This document shows positions 20,352 to 28,624 of a stretch of DNA of 64,000 nt, one piece after another. The notes below the pieces were generated by a model. It saw nothing but the letters and a program-made list of their open reading frames with translations. It did no database searches and was not told where the DNA came from. The first letter of the stretch is position 1. Each line of letters opens with the position of its first letter. This stretch comes from Devosia pacifica. GTDB lineage: Bacteria; Pseudomonadota; Alphaproteobacteria; Rhizobiales; Devosiaceae. The stretch covers positions 878,051 through 942,050 of the forward strand of contig NZ_BMZE01000001.1 in the NCBI RefSeq assembly GCF_014652635.1, given 5' to 3'. Made by a program: the position numbers and the translations under genes.

Positions 20352-20954
20352 CTATGATTGCTTATTTTTGGTCGCAGGCTTCTTCCACTGGTTCGCGCGC
20401 TCGCCCTGCTGCGCCAGCCTTGCGGTATCCTCTATCCGGGCAGCGCGGGTTTCAGGCCGCTTGGCAATGCCGATCCATTCAAGGATGGCGCGACGGGCGG
20501 AAGGCGGAAATTCGTCAAACTTGTCGCGAGCGCCGGGATAATTGGCAAAGGCACCTTGAAGATCGTCAGGCAGGTCGAGCGTCGTGGCCTTGTCGAGTGC
20601 CTGCCAACTCCCGTCTTCTTTCGCGCGTTCGATGGCGGCTATCCCCGCGGGTTTCATCAGATCTTCGGCCAATAATTTGTCGACGCGCTTCTTGTTGATC
20701 CCAGACCAGCCACTTCCTGGCTTGCGCGGTGACAGCCGGATCATCGACCGATCCTCGTCGAGCTTGCGTGGCTGACTGTCGATCCAGCCGTAGCACAGGG
20801 CCTCTTCCACCACCGCGTCCCACGGCACATGGTGCGGCGTGTGCTTTTTCCATGTCACCAGCCAGATCGAGCCGGACGTCTGGTGGTGCTGCTCAAGCCA
20901 TTTCCGCAGCTCGGCCCGAGTGCGCACTTCAACCTGCTCATGCTCTTTCGACAC
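20352..20954 (-). CDS. YdeI/OmpD-associated family protein
   Basis: The 200-residue protein fits the YdeI family (bacteriocin-protection/OmpD-associated). It starts with a Trp-rich segment around SGSIWLVTWKKH, then EALCYGWIDSQPR (about residues 51-63), DRSMIRLSPRKPGSGWS, and a C-terminal PPSARRAILEWI followed by a basic tail. The cysteine-containing CYGWID motif is the most conserved part of the family. Biochemical function is unknown to me; E. coli YdeI has been linked to peptide resistance. The GTG start at 20954 lies immediately after the terminator of the upstream dehydrogenase, so the true promoter or start may be slightly downstream, for example the GTG at codon 10. Confidence 0.78.
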   Translation of the reverse strand: MSKEHEQVEVRTRAELRKWLEQHHQTSGSIWLVTWKKHTPHHVPWDAVVEEALCYGWIDSQPRKLDEDRSMIRLSPRKPGSGWSGINKKRVDKLLAEDLMKPAGIAAIERAKEDGSWQALDKATTLDLPDDLQGAFANYPGARDKFDEFPPSARRAILEWIGIAKRPETRAARIEDTARLAQQGERANQWKKPATKNKQS

Positions 20955-20957
20955 AGC

Positions 20958-20997
20958 AAAAAGCCTCCGCCAAGTTCAGACGCGAACTGGCGGAGGC
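20958..20997 (-). terminator. Intrinsic terminator of the SRPBCC-alcohol dehydrogenase operon
   Basis: On the minus strand, GCCTCCGCCAGTTC and GAACTTGGCGGAGGC form a 14-bp stem with one bulge (plus-strand arms 20984-20997 and 20963-20977), followed by five T residues (20962-20958). It abuts the start codon of the YdeI-like gene. Confidence 0.85.
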
Positions 20998-21042
20998 TGC
21001 GAAAATGGCGTCGTCGCCATGCGACAGGTCGGTGAGTGTAGT

Positions 21043-22212
21043 TTAGGGCTTCAGCACCACCTTCGTCCACTCATCCTGCTTGCTGTGGAAGTTCTTGTAG
21101 CCTGTGGGTGCCTCTTCCAGCGGAAGGCGGTGGCTGATCAGGAAGGTCGTGTCGATCTCGCCTTCCTGAATGCGCCGCAGCAGATCCGCTGTATAGCGCT
21201 GGACATGGGTCTGCCCTGTCCGCCACTGCAGGCCCTTCTCCATCATTGCCCCGAGTGGAAACTTATCGAGAAAGCCGCCATAGACGCCTGGCATCGACAC
21301 GCGCCCACCTTTGCGCACGCTGACTATAGCCTCTCGAAGTGCATGGCCACGATCGGCAGCCACGCCGAGCTTCTGCTTGGCCACCTCAAGCACGTTATCC
21401 GGGGCAAATCCGTGTGCCTCCATGCCAACAGCATCGATCACCGCATCCGGGCCGATGCCGCCAGTCATTTCCATCAACGCCTCACCCACTTTGGTCTGGT
21501 TGAAGTCGATGGTTTCGGCGCCAAACTTGCGCGCCAATTCAAGCCGGTGCGGGTAGTGGTCGATGGCGATCACCCTCTCCGCTCCCATCAGCTTGGCGCT
21601 CTGCACGGCGAAGAGACCAACCGGCCCACATCCCCACACGGCGACAGTATCTCCAGGCTCAATGTCGCAATTCTCTGCAGCCATCCATCCGGTTGGAAGA
21701 ATATCTGACAGGAACAGCACTTCGTCATCGTCCATACCATCGGGAATAACGATCGGCCCAACATCCGAGAACGGGACACGCACATATTCTGCCTGGCCGC
21801 CCGGGTAGCCGCCGGTCATGTGGGAATATCCGAACAGTGCGCTCACCGCGTGGCCATAAAGCGGCTCGGAAATGTCCTGTTTCTCTGCTGGATTGGAATT
21901 GTCGCAAGCCGAATACTGCTGTTTCTGGCAGAAGTAGCAGCTGCCGCATGAGATGGTGAAAGGCACCACCACGCGCTGGCCTTTCTTCAGTGTGGATTTC
22001 GGACCGACATCCACGACTTCGCCCATGAACTCGTGGCCGAGGATATCGCCCGAGAGCATCCCGGGAATAACGCCGTCATAAAGATGCAGGTCAGAGCCGC
22101 AGATTGCGGTTGAGGTCACCTTCAGAACCGCGTCGCGCGGGTTGACGATCTGCGGATCGGGAACAGTGTCGACGCGAACGTCATGAGTGCCGTGCCAGGT
22201 CAGTGCGCGCAT
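21043..22212 (-). CDS. Zinc-dependent alcohol dehydrogenase (formaldehyde dehydrogenase-like MDR)
   Basis: The 389-residue medium-chain dehydrogenase has catalytic zinc ligands in [13 protein letters not shown] (Cys38-type) and [12 protein letters not shown] (His-Glu), and a structural-zinc loop around [17 protein letters not shown] (about residues 91-107). The Rossmann fingerprint [17 protein letters not shown] is at about 189-205. The layout and length match the glutathione-independent formaldehyde/threonine dehydrogenase-like branch. Likely an NAD(P)-linked oxidation or reduction of an alcohol or aldehyde; the substrate is not evident. It is 13 bp downstream of an SRPBCC gene and probably co-transcribed with it. 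Confidence 0.88.
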   Translation of the reverse strand: MRALTWHGTHDVRVDTVPDPQIVNPRDAVLKVTSTAICGSDLHLYDGVIPGMLSGDILGHEFMGEVVDVGPKSTLKKGQRVVVPFTISCGSCYFCQKQQYSACDNSNPAEKQDISEPLYGHAVSALFGYSHMTGGYPGGQAEYVRVPFSDVGPIVIPDGMDDDEVLFLSDILPTGWMAAENCDIEPGDTVAVWGCGPVGLFAVQSAKLMGAERVIAIDHYPHRLELARKFGAETIDFNQTKVGEALMEMTGGIGPDAVIDAVGMEAHGFAPDNVLEVAKQKLGVAADRGHALREAIVSVRKGGRVSMPGVYGGFLDKFPLGAMMEKGLQWRTGQTHVQRYTADLLRRIQEGEIDTTFLISHRLPLEEAPTGYKNFHSKQDEWTKVVLKP

Positions 22213-22225
22213 CTCGTAATCTCCT

Positions 22226-22858
22226 TCAGGCGGCTTCGCGCCGATTGCGGGACGTGGCGATCTCGCCGGTTTCCATCAGCATCTTGAAACGCTTGAGCTC
22301 GCGGCGGCCCTGAACGTTCGGTTCACGCTGGAACAGCTTGGCGATCAGCCGTCCAAGCTCACCACCGGGCGGCTTGTAGGCGACGATCGCCTCGACATAG
22401 GTTCCGCGCCCCGCCGGAGCATCGCGAAACGCCACACGCCCCTCTGTGTCGATGCTTGAGCCTTCGACCGAGCGCCAGGCGATCAATTCGCCGGCGCGTT
22501 CATCGACCACCTGCGTTTCAACCTCTACGCTCTGCCCCGCAGGCGCCGCGATCGTCCAGATGGAGCTTCCATTGGTGCCGGGCTTTACCGCCTCGATATT
22601 CTCCATGAAGCTCGACAGGTTGGAGAAATCGCGCCAATAGTCGAACAGCTCCTGCCGGGGCTTGTCGATCAGCACCGTCTTGCCAACAACAGCGTAGTCG
22701 CCGAAGTCGGCATGCTTGGCGAGGCGCCCTGGCGCGCTATCGGGCGGCGCAATCCGGTAGGAGCGTGAGGGGCGTTGGTTGAGCAGTGCGATACCGACAG
22801 CGGCGCCTACACCGATGGCCAGCAGGCCGAGCACCGGCCGTTGAGAGTGGGACTGCAT
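22226..22858 (-). CDS. Membrane-anchored SRPBCC (polyketide cyclase/dehydrase-like) protein
   Basis: I chose the ATG at 22858 because GGAG lies 6 bp before it (210 residues); ATGs at 22879 and 22870 are in frame. An N-terminal hydrophobic segment (about residues 8-25, [18 protein letters not shown]) anchors an SRPBCC fold: [37 protein letters not shown] and a C-terminal helix. Such START-like domains bind hydrophobic ligands, and in bacteria they often accompany dehydrogenase genes, as here. The ligand is unknown. A GGAAC-N16-GGTT sequence (22930 to 22906 on the minus strand) is one base off the EcfG consensus and could be its promoter. Confidence 0.75.
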   Translation of the reverse strand: MQSHSQRPVLGLLAIGVGAAVGIALLNQRPSRSYRIAPPDSAPGRLAKHADFGDYAVVGKTVLIDKPRQELFDYWRDFSNLSSFMENIEAVKPGTNGSSIWTIAAPAGQSVEVETQVVDERAGELIAWRSVEGSSIDTEGRVAFRDAPAGRGTYVEAIVAYKPPGGELGRLIAKLFQREPNVQGRRELKRFKMLMETGEIATSRNRREAA

Positions 22859-23005
22859 TGCGGACTCCATTGCATCCATGGGCGTTTACCCATTGCTGAA
22901 GCCCTAACCGCGTCACACCAAGCCAGTTCCTGAACGCCGATGCGCTCGCTGGGCAGTTACCCATGTTATGCGCACCACCATTCAGCAAGCCCCGGTTGAC
23001 GCTGC

Positions 23006-23033
23006 ATAAGAAAGGGCGGCATCGCTGCCGCCC
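23006..23033 (-). terminator. Intrinsic terminator after the PQQ-type sugar dehydrogenase
   Basis: On the minus strand GGGCGGCA, a 4-base loop and TGCCGCCC (plus-strand 23014-23033) are followed by TTTCTTAT. It starts 10 bp after the stop codon at 23043. Confidence 0.8.
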
Positions 23034-23042
23034 TCTTGCCTG

Positions 23043-24344
23043 CTACCCGGCGGTCACGCGCCAGATGACATCTCCCACATCATCTGCCATCAGCAGCGAT
23101 GACTTGTCCGGACCCACGGCGACACCCACCGGGCGCCCATAGGAGAATTTCTCGTCCGGCGAAAGAAAGCCGGTGAGAATATCGCGCACCGGCCCCACAG
23201 GATGCCCGTTCTCGAACGGCACGAACGCCAGCTTGTAGCCACTCAGCTTGCTGCGGTTCCATGAACCATGCTGGCCAATCGCCATGCCAGCCGGCAGGCC
23301 CGCCAGCAAACCCTGGGGTACCCAGCTCAGGCCGAGAGAGGCTGTGTGGCCCCCAAGCGCGAAATCCGGCTTCGTCGCCTTTGCGACCATTTCCGCATCC
23401 TGCGGCACGCGATCATCGACCACCCGGTCCCAGTAGCAGTAGGGCCAACCGTAAAAGTGCCCGTCCTCGACCTTGGTGAGATAGTCCGGTGGAGTCTCGT
23501 CGCCGAGCCCATCACGCTCGTTGACCACGGTCCACAGCGTACCCGCATTCGGCTCCCAGGCCATGCCAACCGGATTACGTAGCCCTGAGCCGAACACGCG
23601 CGTCGCACCGGTCTCTAGATCAAGCTCGTGTATGCAAGCCCGGTCCTTCTCCGCGTCCATTCCCTGGTCGGCAATGTTGCTCAGCGAGCCAACGGCGACA
23701 TAGAGCTTTTTCTGGTCCGGGCTGACAATCAGGTTTCGGGTCCAGTGTCCGCCCGGCTTGGTGTCCATCATCTTGCGACCCGGCTCGGTGATCCGCGTCT
23801 GTCCGAGCTTGTAGGGAAACGCCATCACCGCATCGGTATTGCCGATGTAAAGCGTCTCCCCGACAAGGGCCATGCCATAGGGCTGGCGCTGGTTCTCGAG
23901 CAGCACTTCGCGCACCTCGGCCACCCCGTCGCCATCGGCGTCACGCAGCAGGATGATGCGGTTGGGGCTCTCACCCATGGCGCCGGCACGACGCATCGTC
24001 ACACTTGCTGCATAATCGAAGGCGCTCTTTGGCTTACCGGCTTCACCAGAGGATTCCGCAACCAGCACGTCACCGTTCGGCAGCACGTAGATCTGGCGCG
24101 GATGGTCCATCTTGTCGGCGAATGCATTGACTTTGAACCCTGGTGCCGCTTTCGGCTTATGCCCCTCAGTCCATCCTTTGGCCGTCGGCATCTTCAGCGT
24201 AGGGATGCCCTGTGGTTTGGCCTTGGGGATATTGGGCGTCCCGCCAAAGGCTGGCTCTGGTGTGTCACCGTCCCAGCGGCGCATAAGAATGGCACCGGCG
24301 CCAACCATGGCGACCACGCGCGCAAAAATACCGGACATACTCAT
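23043..24344 (-). CDS. PQQ-dependent sugar (sorbosone-type) dehydrogenase family protein
   Basis: The protein (433 residues from ATG 24344, with GGGAG about 7 bp upstream) is a six-bladed beta-propeller of the GSDH/sorbosone dehydrogenase class. Visible segments include GFKVNAFADKMDHPRQIYVL (about residues 55-74), NGDVLVAESSG, RNPVGMAWEP, TVVNERDGLGD and the C-terminal GRPVGVAVGPDKSSLLMADD. Relatives oxidise aldoses at C1 with PQQ in the periplasm. The N-terminus looks like a short membrane anchor (about residues 5-20) without an obvious AxA cleavage site. Oxidation of L-arabinose, xylose or glucose would feed the pentonate genes nearby, but that is inference. Confidence 0.8.
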   Translation of the reverse strand: MSMSGIFARVVAMVGAGAILMRRWDGDTPEPAFGGTPNIPKAKPQGIPTLKMPTAKGWTEGHKPKAAPGFKVNAFADKMDHPRQIYVLPNGDVLVAESSGEAGKPKSAFDYAASVTMRRAGAMGESPNRIILLRDADGDGVAEVREVLLENQRQPYGMALVGETLYIGNTDAVMAFPYKLGQTRITEPGRKMMDTKPGGHWTRNLIVSPDQKKLYVAVGSLSNIADQGMDAEKDRACIHELDLETGATRVFGSGLRNPVGMAWEPNAGTLWTVVNERDGLGDETPPDYLTKVEDGHFYGWPYCYWDRVVDDRVPQDAEMVAKATKPDFALGGHTASLGLSWVPQGLLAGLPAGMAIGQHGSWNRSKLSGYKLAFVPFENGHPVGPVRDILTGFLSPDEKFSYGRPVGVAVGPDKSSLLMADDVGDVIWRVTAG

Positions 24345-24590
24345 TGTCAATCTCCCTGTCGGCCCCAAGCTAACGCATCGTAGCCGCACTTAATACCAGG
24401 CAGGAAAATATTTGTCTCATTAACGCAATCGCTTACCGGCATTATCGAACAAGAATGCCCGGTCAACCCGTATACTAGCCGCACCAATCAGCGCGCATTG
24501 AAAGTCCCCCCATTCAATGTTGCCCGGATGACAGGCTGATCCTACTCTACCAAACTAGGTGGAGGCGTCCCGCGTTCTGGGAAGGAAAAA

Positions 24591-25487
24591 TTGTTGGACG
24601 GTAAAATAGGCGGCAAACGCTACTGGAACCCGTTGAAGAGCACCGTCGAGAGAGTGCCGAACCAGCTGGTTGTCAGCCATGAGCAGCCGGGCATCATGAA
24701 CACGGCGCATTGGCATGCGCAGGTCGAGATCAACTTCGTCTTCCGGGGCTATGTCGACTACCAGATGGCCGGGCACACAACGCGGTTCAGTGCTGGCGAG
24801 TTGGCGATCTTTTGGGGCGGACTGCCGCACCGCGTCGTCGATACTGCTGACGAGACCCTGTTTGTCGCCATCCACCTGCCGTTGATGAACTTTTTCCGCC
24901 TGCGGCTTCAGCCGGATATCCAGCATAAGCTGATGCACGGCGCAACGCTCGTCGCCAATGATCCCGCCAGCGACGACGCACAAGCGTTCACGCGCTGGTC
25001 TGATTACATGCAGTCCGGCGACATCGCGCGGGCCCGACACGCCATTGAGGAATTGCTGCTGCGCATCGAGCGGATCCGCTTCGGCGCCTATCGCCTGCTT
25101 GAACCCGCAGCCCCGGCCGGCACCATCGAGGCGGCGGATCAGCAGAGCTTTCACAATATCGGGCGCATCTGCGAGTTCATCGCCGAGAACTTCCGGCACG
25201 ACATCGATTCGACCGATATAGCCTTGTCCGCCGATATCCACCCAAAATACGCGATGAGCGTATTCAAGAAATCCACCGGCATGACCCTTAATGACTATGT
25301 CACGCTGCTGCGGCTTTCATACGCTCAGGCCATGCTGATGCATGAGGACGCCAACGTGTTGCGGGTTGCACTGGAAAGCGGGTTCGGGTCACTATCGGCA
25401 TTCAACAAGTGCTTCAGAAAAATGTCGGGCATGAATCCGTCCGATTTCAAGCGCGAAGCGCGTGCCCGCCCCGCCCTGCCCGTCTGA
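24591..25487 (+). CDS. AraC-family transcriptional regulator (MelR-like)
   Basis: The 298-residue protein has an N-terminal cupin-like sensor (HWHAQVEINFVFRGYVDYQM, about residues 42-61, and GELAIFWGGLPH) and a C-terminal double helix-turn-helix (about 190-290). The latter contains IALSADIHPKYAMSVFKKSTG and VALESGFGSLSAFNKCFRKMSG, the standard AraC signature. MelR-like members activate sugar genes when alpha- or beta-galactosides are present. The start is a TTG at 24591 with a GGAAGGA site just upstream. It precedes the GH42 gene by 96 bp on the same strand and is the obvious candidate to control it. It diverges from the PQQ-type dehydrogenase with a 246-bp gap. Confidence 0.85.
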   Translation: MLDGKIGGKRYWNPLKSTVERVPNQLVVSHEQPGIMNTAHWHAQVEINFVFRGYVDYQMAGHTTRFSAGELAIFWGGLPHRVVDTADETLFVAIHLPLMNFFRLRLQPDIQHKLMHGATLVANDPASDDAQAFTRWSDYMQSGDIARARHAIEELLLRIERIRFGAYRLLEPAAPAGTIEAADQQSFHNIGRICEFIAENFRHDIDSTDIALSADIHPKYAMSVFKKSTGMTLNDYVTLLRLSYAQAMLMHEDANVLRVALESGFGSLSAFNKCFRKMSGMNPSDFKREARARPALPV

Positions 25488-25520
25488 CCCGATCTTACTT
25501 CCCGCACACTTCGGATTCCC

Positions 25521-25543
25521 CACGGCAGCGACACCCTGCCGTG
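25521..25543 (+). terminator. Hairpin between the AraC regulator and GH42 gene
   Basis: CACGGCAG (25521-25528), a 7-base loop and CTGCCGTG (25536-25543) form a perfect 8-bp stem. There is no clear T-run after it, so it may be partial attenuation or an mRNA-end structure rather than a full terminator. Confidence 0.4.
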
Positions 25544-25583
25544 CCGCCGTTATTAGTCCGCTCCAAATCGGAGGAACTTCCCA

Positions 25584-27524
25584 ATGAAGCCATCGCTTGG
25601 CGTCTGCTACTACCCTGAACACTGGCCCGAAACGTCCTGGGGCCGCGATGCGGAACGCATGGCCGATATTGGCATCAGATATGTACGCATCGGCGAATTT
25701 TCCTGGAGTCGGCTCGAACCCAGCCCCGGCGACCTGCAATTCGACTGGCTGCTTCGCGCCATGGATACGCTGCACGCCAACGGTCTTTCGGTGGTGCTCG
25801 GAACGCCCACCGCAACGCCGCCGCGCTGGATGATCGAAAAATGGCCGGACATGCTGGCAGTCGATGCCGAGGGACGACCGAAGAAATTCGGGTCGCGCCG
25901 GCACTATTGCTTCTCGCACACCGGCTATCGCGAGGAATCCGTGCGCATCGCCGAACTGATGGCCGAAGCCGTCAAGGAGCACCCTGCGCTCTCCCTATGG
26001 CAGACCGACAATGAATATGGCTGCCACGACACCGTGCTGTCCTATTCGGATGCGGCGCGCTCAGGCTTTCAGGCCTGGCTCGCCAGCAAGTATGAGGACA
26101 TAGACGCGCTCAACACCGCCTGGGGTAATGTCTTCTGGTCGATGGAATACTCGGATTTTTCCAAGATCGACCTGCCGAACCTGACGGTCTGCGAAGCCTC
26201 CCCCAGCCACTGGATGGATTTCTACCGTTACTCGTCGGATCAGGTGCTCGATTTCAATCGCGCCCAGGTGCAGGTGCTGCGCCGCATCACCCCGAACGTG
26301 CCGATCACCCACAACTACATGACCGGCTTCACCGATTTCGATCACTTCGCCATCGGCGAACAGATGCAGGTGGCGAGCTGGGATTCTTATCCTCTCGGAC
26401 AGTTGCAGAACCGTCTCGGCACCTCGCCGGTCAAGGCGAAACAGGCACGCCAGGGCGACCCGGACCTGCAGGCCTTCCATCACGATCTTTACCGCGCTGT
26501 CGGGCGCGGCCGCATGTGGGTGATGGAGCAGCAGCCCGGGCCGGTGAACTGGGCCGCGCATAACGCCGATCCGCTCCCCGGCATGGTCCGCCTGTGGACC
26601 TGGGAAGCCATGGCCCACGGTGCCGAAACGGTCAGCTATTTCCGCTGGCGCCAGGCCCCGTTCGCGCAGGAACAGATGCATGCCGGCATGCTGCGCCCGG
26701 ATGACGTCGAGACCCCTTGCGCCATCGAAGCCCGCAAGGTCTATGACGAAATTGGCACCGCACTGCCCGAATGCGCCAGGAGCACGGCTCGCTGTGCCAT
26801 CGTCTTCGATTACGAAAGCACCTGGGCCTGGAAGATCCAGCCGCAATCAGCGGGTTTTTCGCATCTCGAGGCTGCGCTCGCCCCGTATCGCGCTTTGCGC
26901 CAGCTGGGGCAGGATGTCGACATTATCTCGTCGCGCACCGCAGATCTGTCGGCCTACGAACTGGTCGTTATTCCGGCTCTCTTCACATGGACTGCAGAGT
27001 TGCGTGAAGCGCTCGGTGCGTACAAGGGTGAACTGGTCATTGGCCCGCGCAGCGGCGCCAAGACGCCTGATTTCCACATCCCGGTACCTCTGCCGCCAGC
27101 GATCCCTGGCGATCGGCTCGATCTTCGCGTCGCCCGCATCGCGTCGCTCGCCCCTGATTGCCCCATCGCTCTTGAGAATGGCGGCAATGTTGAGACCTGG
27201 TTCGAGGTTCTTGAGGGTGATTTCGAAACGCTTGCGGCCACCACCGGTGGGCAGCCAGTTCACGTGCGCTCGGGCCGAACCCACTACCTTGCCGGGCTGC
27301 TGGATGAAGCGGGCCAGCGCGCGATAATCCGCACAATTCTGGATGCCGCAGGACTTGAAGCCAAAGCGATCCCGGAAGGGCTGCGGCTGCGCCATACCCA
27401 GAGTGGCACGTTCGTCTTCAACCACGGCCAGGAGACGCATGATCTCAAGGCCCTGTGGCCCGAAGGCGAATTTCTTCTGGATGGAGCCAGCCTTGCGCCG
27501 GCAGGCGTCACGCTCGTCAGGTAG
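25584..27524 (+). CDS. Glycoside hydrolase family 42 (beta-galactosidase type)
   Basis: The 646-residue cytosolic enzyme starts LGVCYYPEHWPE (residues 5-16), the standard GH42 opening, and continues with GIRYVRIGEFSWSRLEP (about 30-46). The acid/base Glu is in WQTDNEYGCHDT (about 139-150). The nucleophile region is in the RLWTWEAMAHGAETVSYFRWR stretch (about 334-354), with VMEQQPGPVNW before it. A trimerisation domain and a small C-terminal beta domain follow. GH42 enzymes act on beta-galactosides or alpha-L-arabinopyranosides. A GGAGG site precedes the ATG. There is no signal peptide, so short oligosaccharides must be imported, and no sugar transporter is in the window. Confidence 0.93.
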   Translation: MKPSLGVCYYPEHWPETSWGRDAERMADIGIRYVRIGEFSWSRLEPSPGDLQFDWLLRAMDTLHANGLSVVLGTPTATPPRWMIEKWPDMLAVDAEGRPKKFGSRRHYCFSHTGYREESVRIAELMAEAVKEHPALSLWQTDNEYGCHDTVLSYSDAARSGFQAWLASKYEDIDALNTAWGNVFWSMEYSDFSKIDLPNLTVCEASPSHWMDFYRYSSDQVLDFNRAQVQVLRRITPNVPITHNYMTGFTDFDHFAIGEQMQVASWDSYPLGQLQNRLGTSPVKAKQARQGDPDLQAFHHDLYRAVGRGRMWVMEQQPGPVNWAAHNADPLPGMVRLWTWEAMAHGAETVSYFRWRQAPFAQEQMHAGMLRPDDVETPCAIEARKVYDEIGTALPECARSTARCAIVFDYESTWAWKIQPQSAGFSHLEAALAPYRALRQLGQDVDIISSRTADLSAYELVVIPALFTWTAELREALGAYKGELVIGPRSGAKTPDFHIPVPLPPAIPGDRLDLRVARIASLAPDCPIALENGGNVETWFEVLEGDFETLAATTGGQPVHVRSGRTHYLAGLLDEAGQRAIIRTILDAAGLEAKAIPEGLRLRHTQSGTFVFNHGQETHDLKALWPEGEFLLDGASLAPAGVTLVR

Positions 27525-27537
27525 GGCAAGCCACACC

Positions 27538-27570
27538 GTCGCCAGCCCGGAACTTGACCAGGCTGGCGAC
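27538..27570 (+). terminator. Intercistronic hairpin after the GH42 gene
   Basis: GTCGCCAGCC (27538-27547) and GGCTGGCGAC (27561-27570) form a perfect 10-bp stem with a 13-base loop, 14 bp after the GH42 stop. No T-run follows, so read-through into the dehydrogenase gene is likely. Confidence 0.5.
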
Positions 27571-27626
27571 AGTGACAGACCATGCATGGGCCTGCGCTTC
27601 AGGCGCACTTGAGGAGGATATCGGAA

Positions 27627-28583
27627 ATGGCTGAAAACGGGGCGTCACTGACAATTTTTGTCAACGGCAACATGAATGCCGCCCGAGAGGACCGCCTGGC
27701 GGAGATCGCGCCCGGCGCCGATATCCGGGTGTTCGAGCACAAGGCCGACCTCGAGGCCAATATCGCAGACGCCGATATCGTTGCTGGGGAAGTCTCGGAG
27801 GCAGCCTTCGCAAACGCGACACGGTTGAAATGGGTGCAGAGCTGGGCTGCGGGTCCTGATCCGCAGCTTTATCAGTCCTTCGTCGAAAGCGATGTCGTCC
27901 TCACCTGCTGCAAGGGCAATGGTGCCGTCCCTCTCGCAGAGCATGCCATCATGCTGATGCTGATGCTCAACCGCGACGCGATGCGCTGGATCGATGCTCA
28001 GGCCAAGCGCAACTGGGACCCCTTCCAGCACGGCGAACTCAATGGCATGACCGTCGGCATTATCGGCGCCGGGTACTCGGGCGCGGATCTGGCGCTCAAG
28101 TGCAAGGCGTTCCACATGAACGTCCTCGGCCTTCGGCGTACCGACAAGCCAAGCCCGAATTTTGATCGCATGTATACACATGCCGAGTTGCACACGTTTC
28201 TCGCTGCGTGCGACTTCGTGGTAATGACGGCCCCCTACACGCCCGAAACCGCCAACATGCTCGCAGAAGCCGAGTTCCGCGCGATGAAGCCTTCGGCCTT
28301 CTACATCTGCTTTTCTCGAGGCGGCATTGCCAATGACGACGCCTTGTATCGCGCCGTCGATGAAGGCTGGATCGCTGGCGCCGGCCTCGACGCGCACGGC
28401 ACCGAGCCGCTGGAACCCGAAAATCGCTTCTGGACACTGCGCAACACGATCGTCACCCCGCATAACGGTGCCTCGAGCGCAGGCACCAGAGAGCGCGGGT
28501 TCCAGATCTTCGCCGAGAACCTTCGGCGCTACATCGCTGAAGAAGACCTGTTCAACGTCGTCGACAAACGGGCCGGCTACTAA
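27627..28583 (+). CDS. D-2-hydroxyacid dehydrogenase family protein
   Basis: The 318-residue NAD(P)-dependent enzyme has a Rossmann fingerprint GIIGAGYSGADLALKCKAF (about residues 135-153). The catalytic Arg is in CFSRGGIAN (about 230), the Glu in GLDAHGTEPLEP (about 259) and the His in VTPHNGAS (about 280). The ATG at 27627 follows a GAGGAGG site; a longer frame to 27582 has none. Sugar-acid reduction, for example of glyoxylate, hydroxypyruvate or a keto-sugar acid, is plausible given the neighbours, but the substrate cannot be read from the sequence. Probably in one operon with GH42. Confidence 0.85.
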   Translation: MAENGASLTIFVNGNMNAAREDRLAEIAPGADIRVFEHKADLEANIADADIVAGEVSEAAFANATRLKWVQSWAAGPDPQLYQSFVESDVVLTCCKGNGAVPLAEHAIMLMLMLNRDAMRWIDAQAKRNWDPFQHGELNGMTVGIIGAGYSGADLALKCKAFHMNVLGLRRTDKPSPNFDRMYTHAELHTFLAACDFVVMTAPYTPETANMLAEAEFRAMKPSAFYICFSRGGIANDDALYRAVDEGWIAGAGLDAHGTEPLEPENRFWTLRNTIVTPHNGASSAGTRERGFQIFAENLRRYIAEEDLFNVVDKRAGY

Positions 28584-28593
28584 ACCAAGGAAA

Positions 28594-28623
28594 CTGGGCT
28601 CACCATTGGCGAGCCCAAGCTTT
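28594..28623. terminator. Weak bidirectional hairpin between convergent genes
   Basis: GGGCTC (28596-28601) and GAGCCC (28611-28616) pair with some mismatches inside. TTTCC follows on the plus strand and GTTTCC on the minus strand. It separates the dehydrogenase from the convergent GH2 gene. Confidence 0.45.
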
Positions 28624-28624
28624 C

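Noticed and set aside
20160..20357. 65-codon frame downstream of the tRNA gene
   Set aside because: It lacks a ribosome site and the composition is not coding-like. The region 20134-20351 shows only imperfect GTCCCGG-type repeats, and I see no gene in it.
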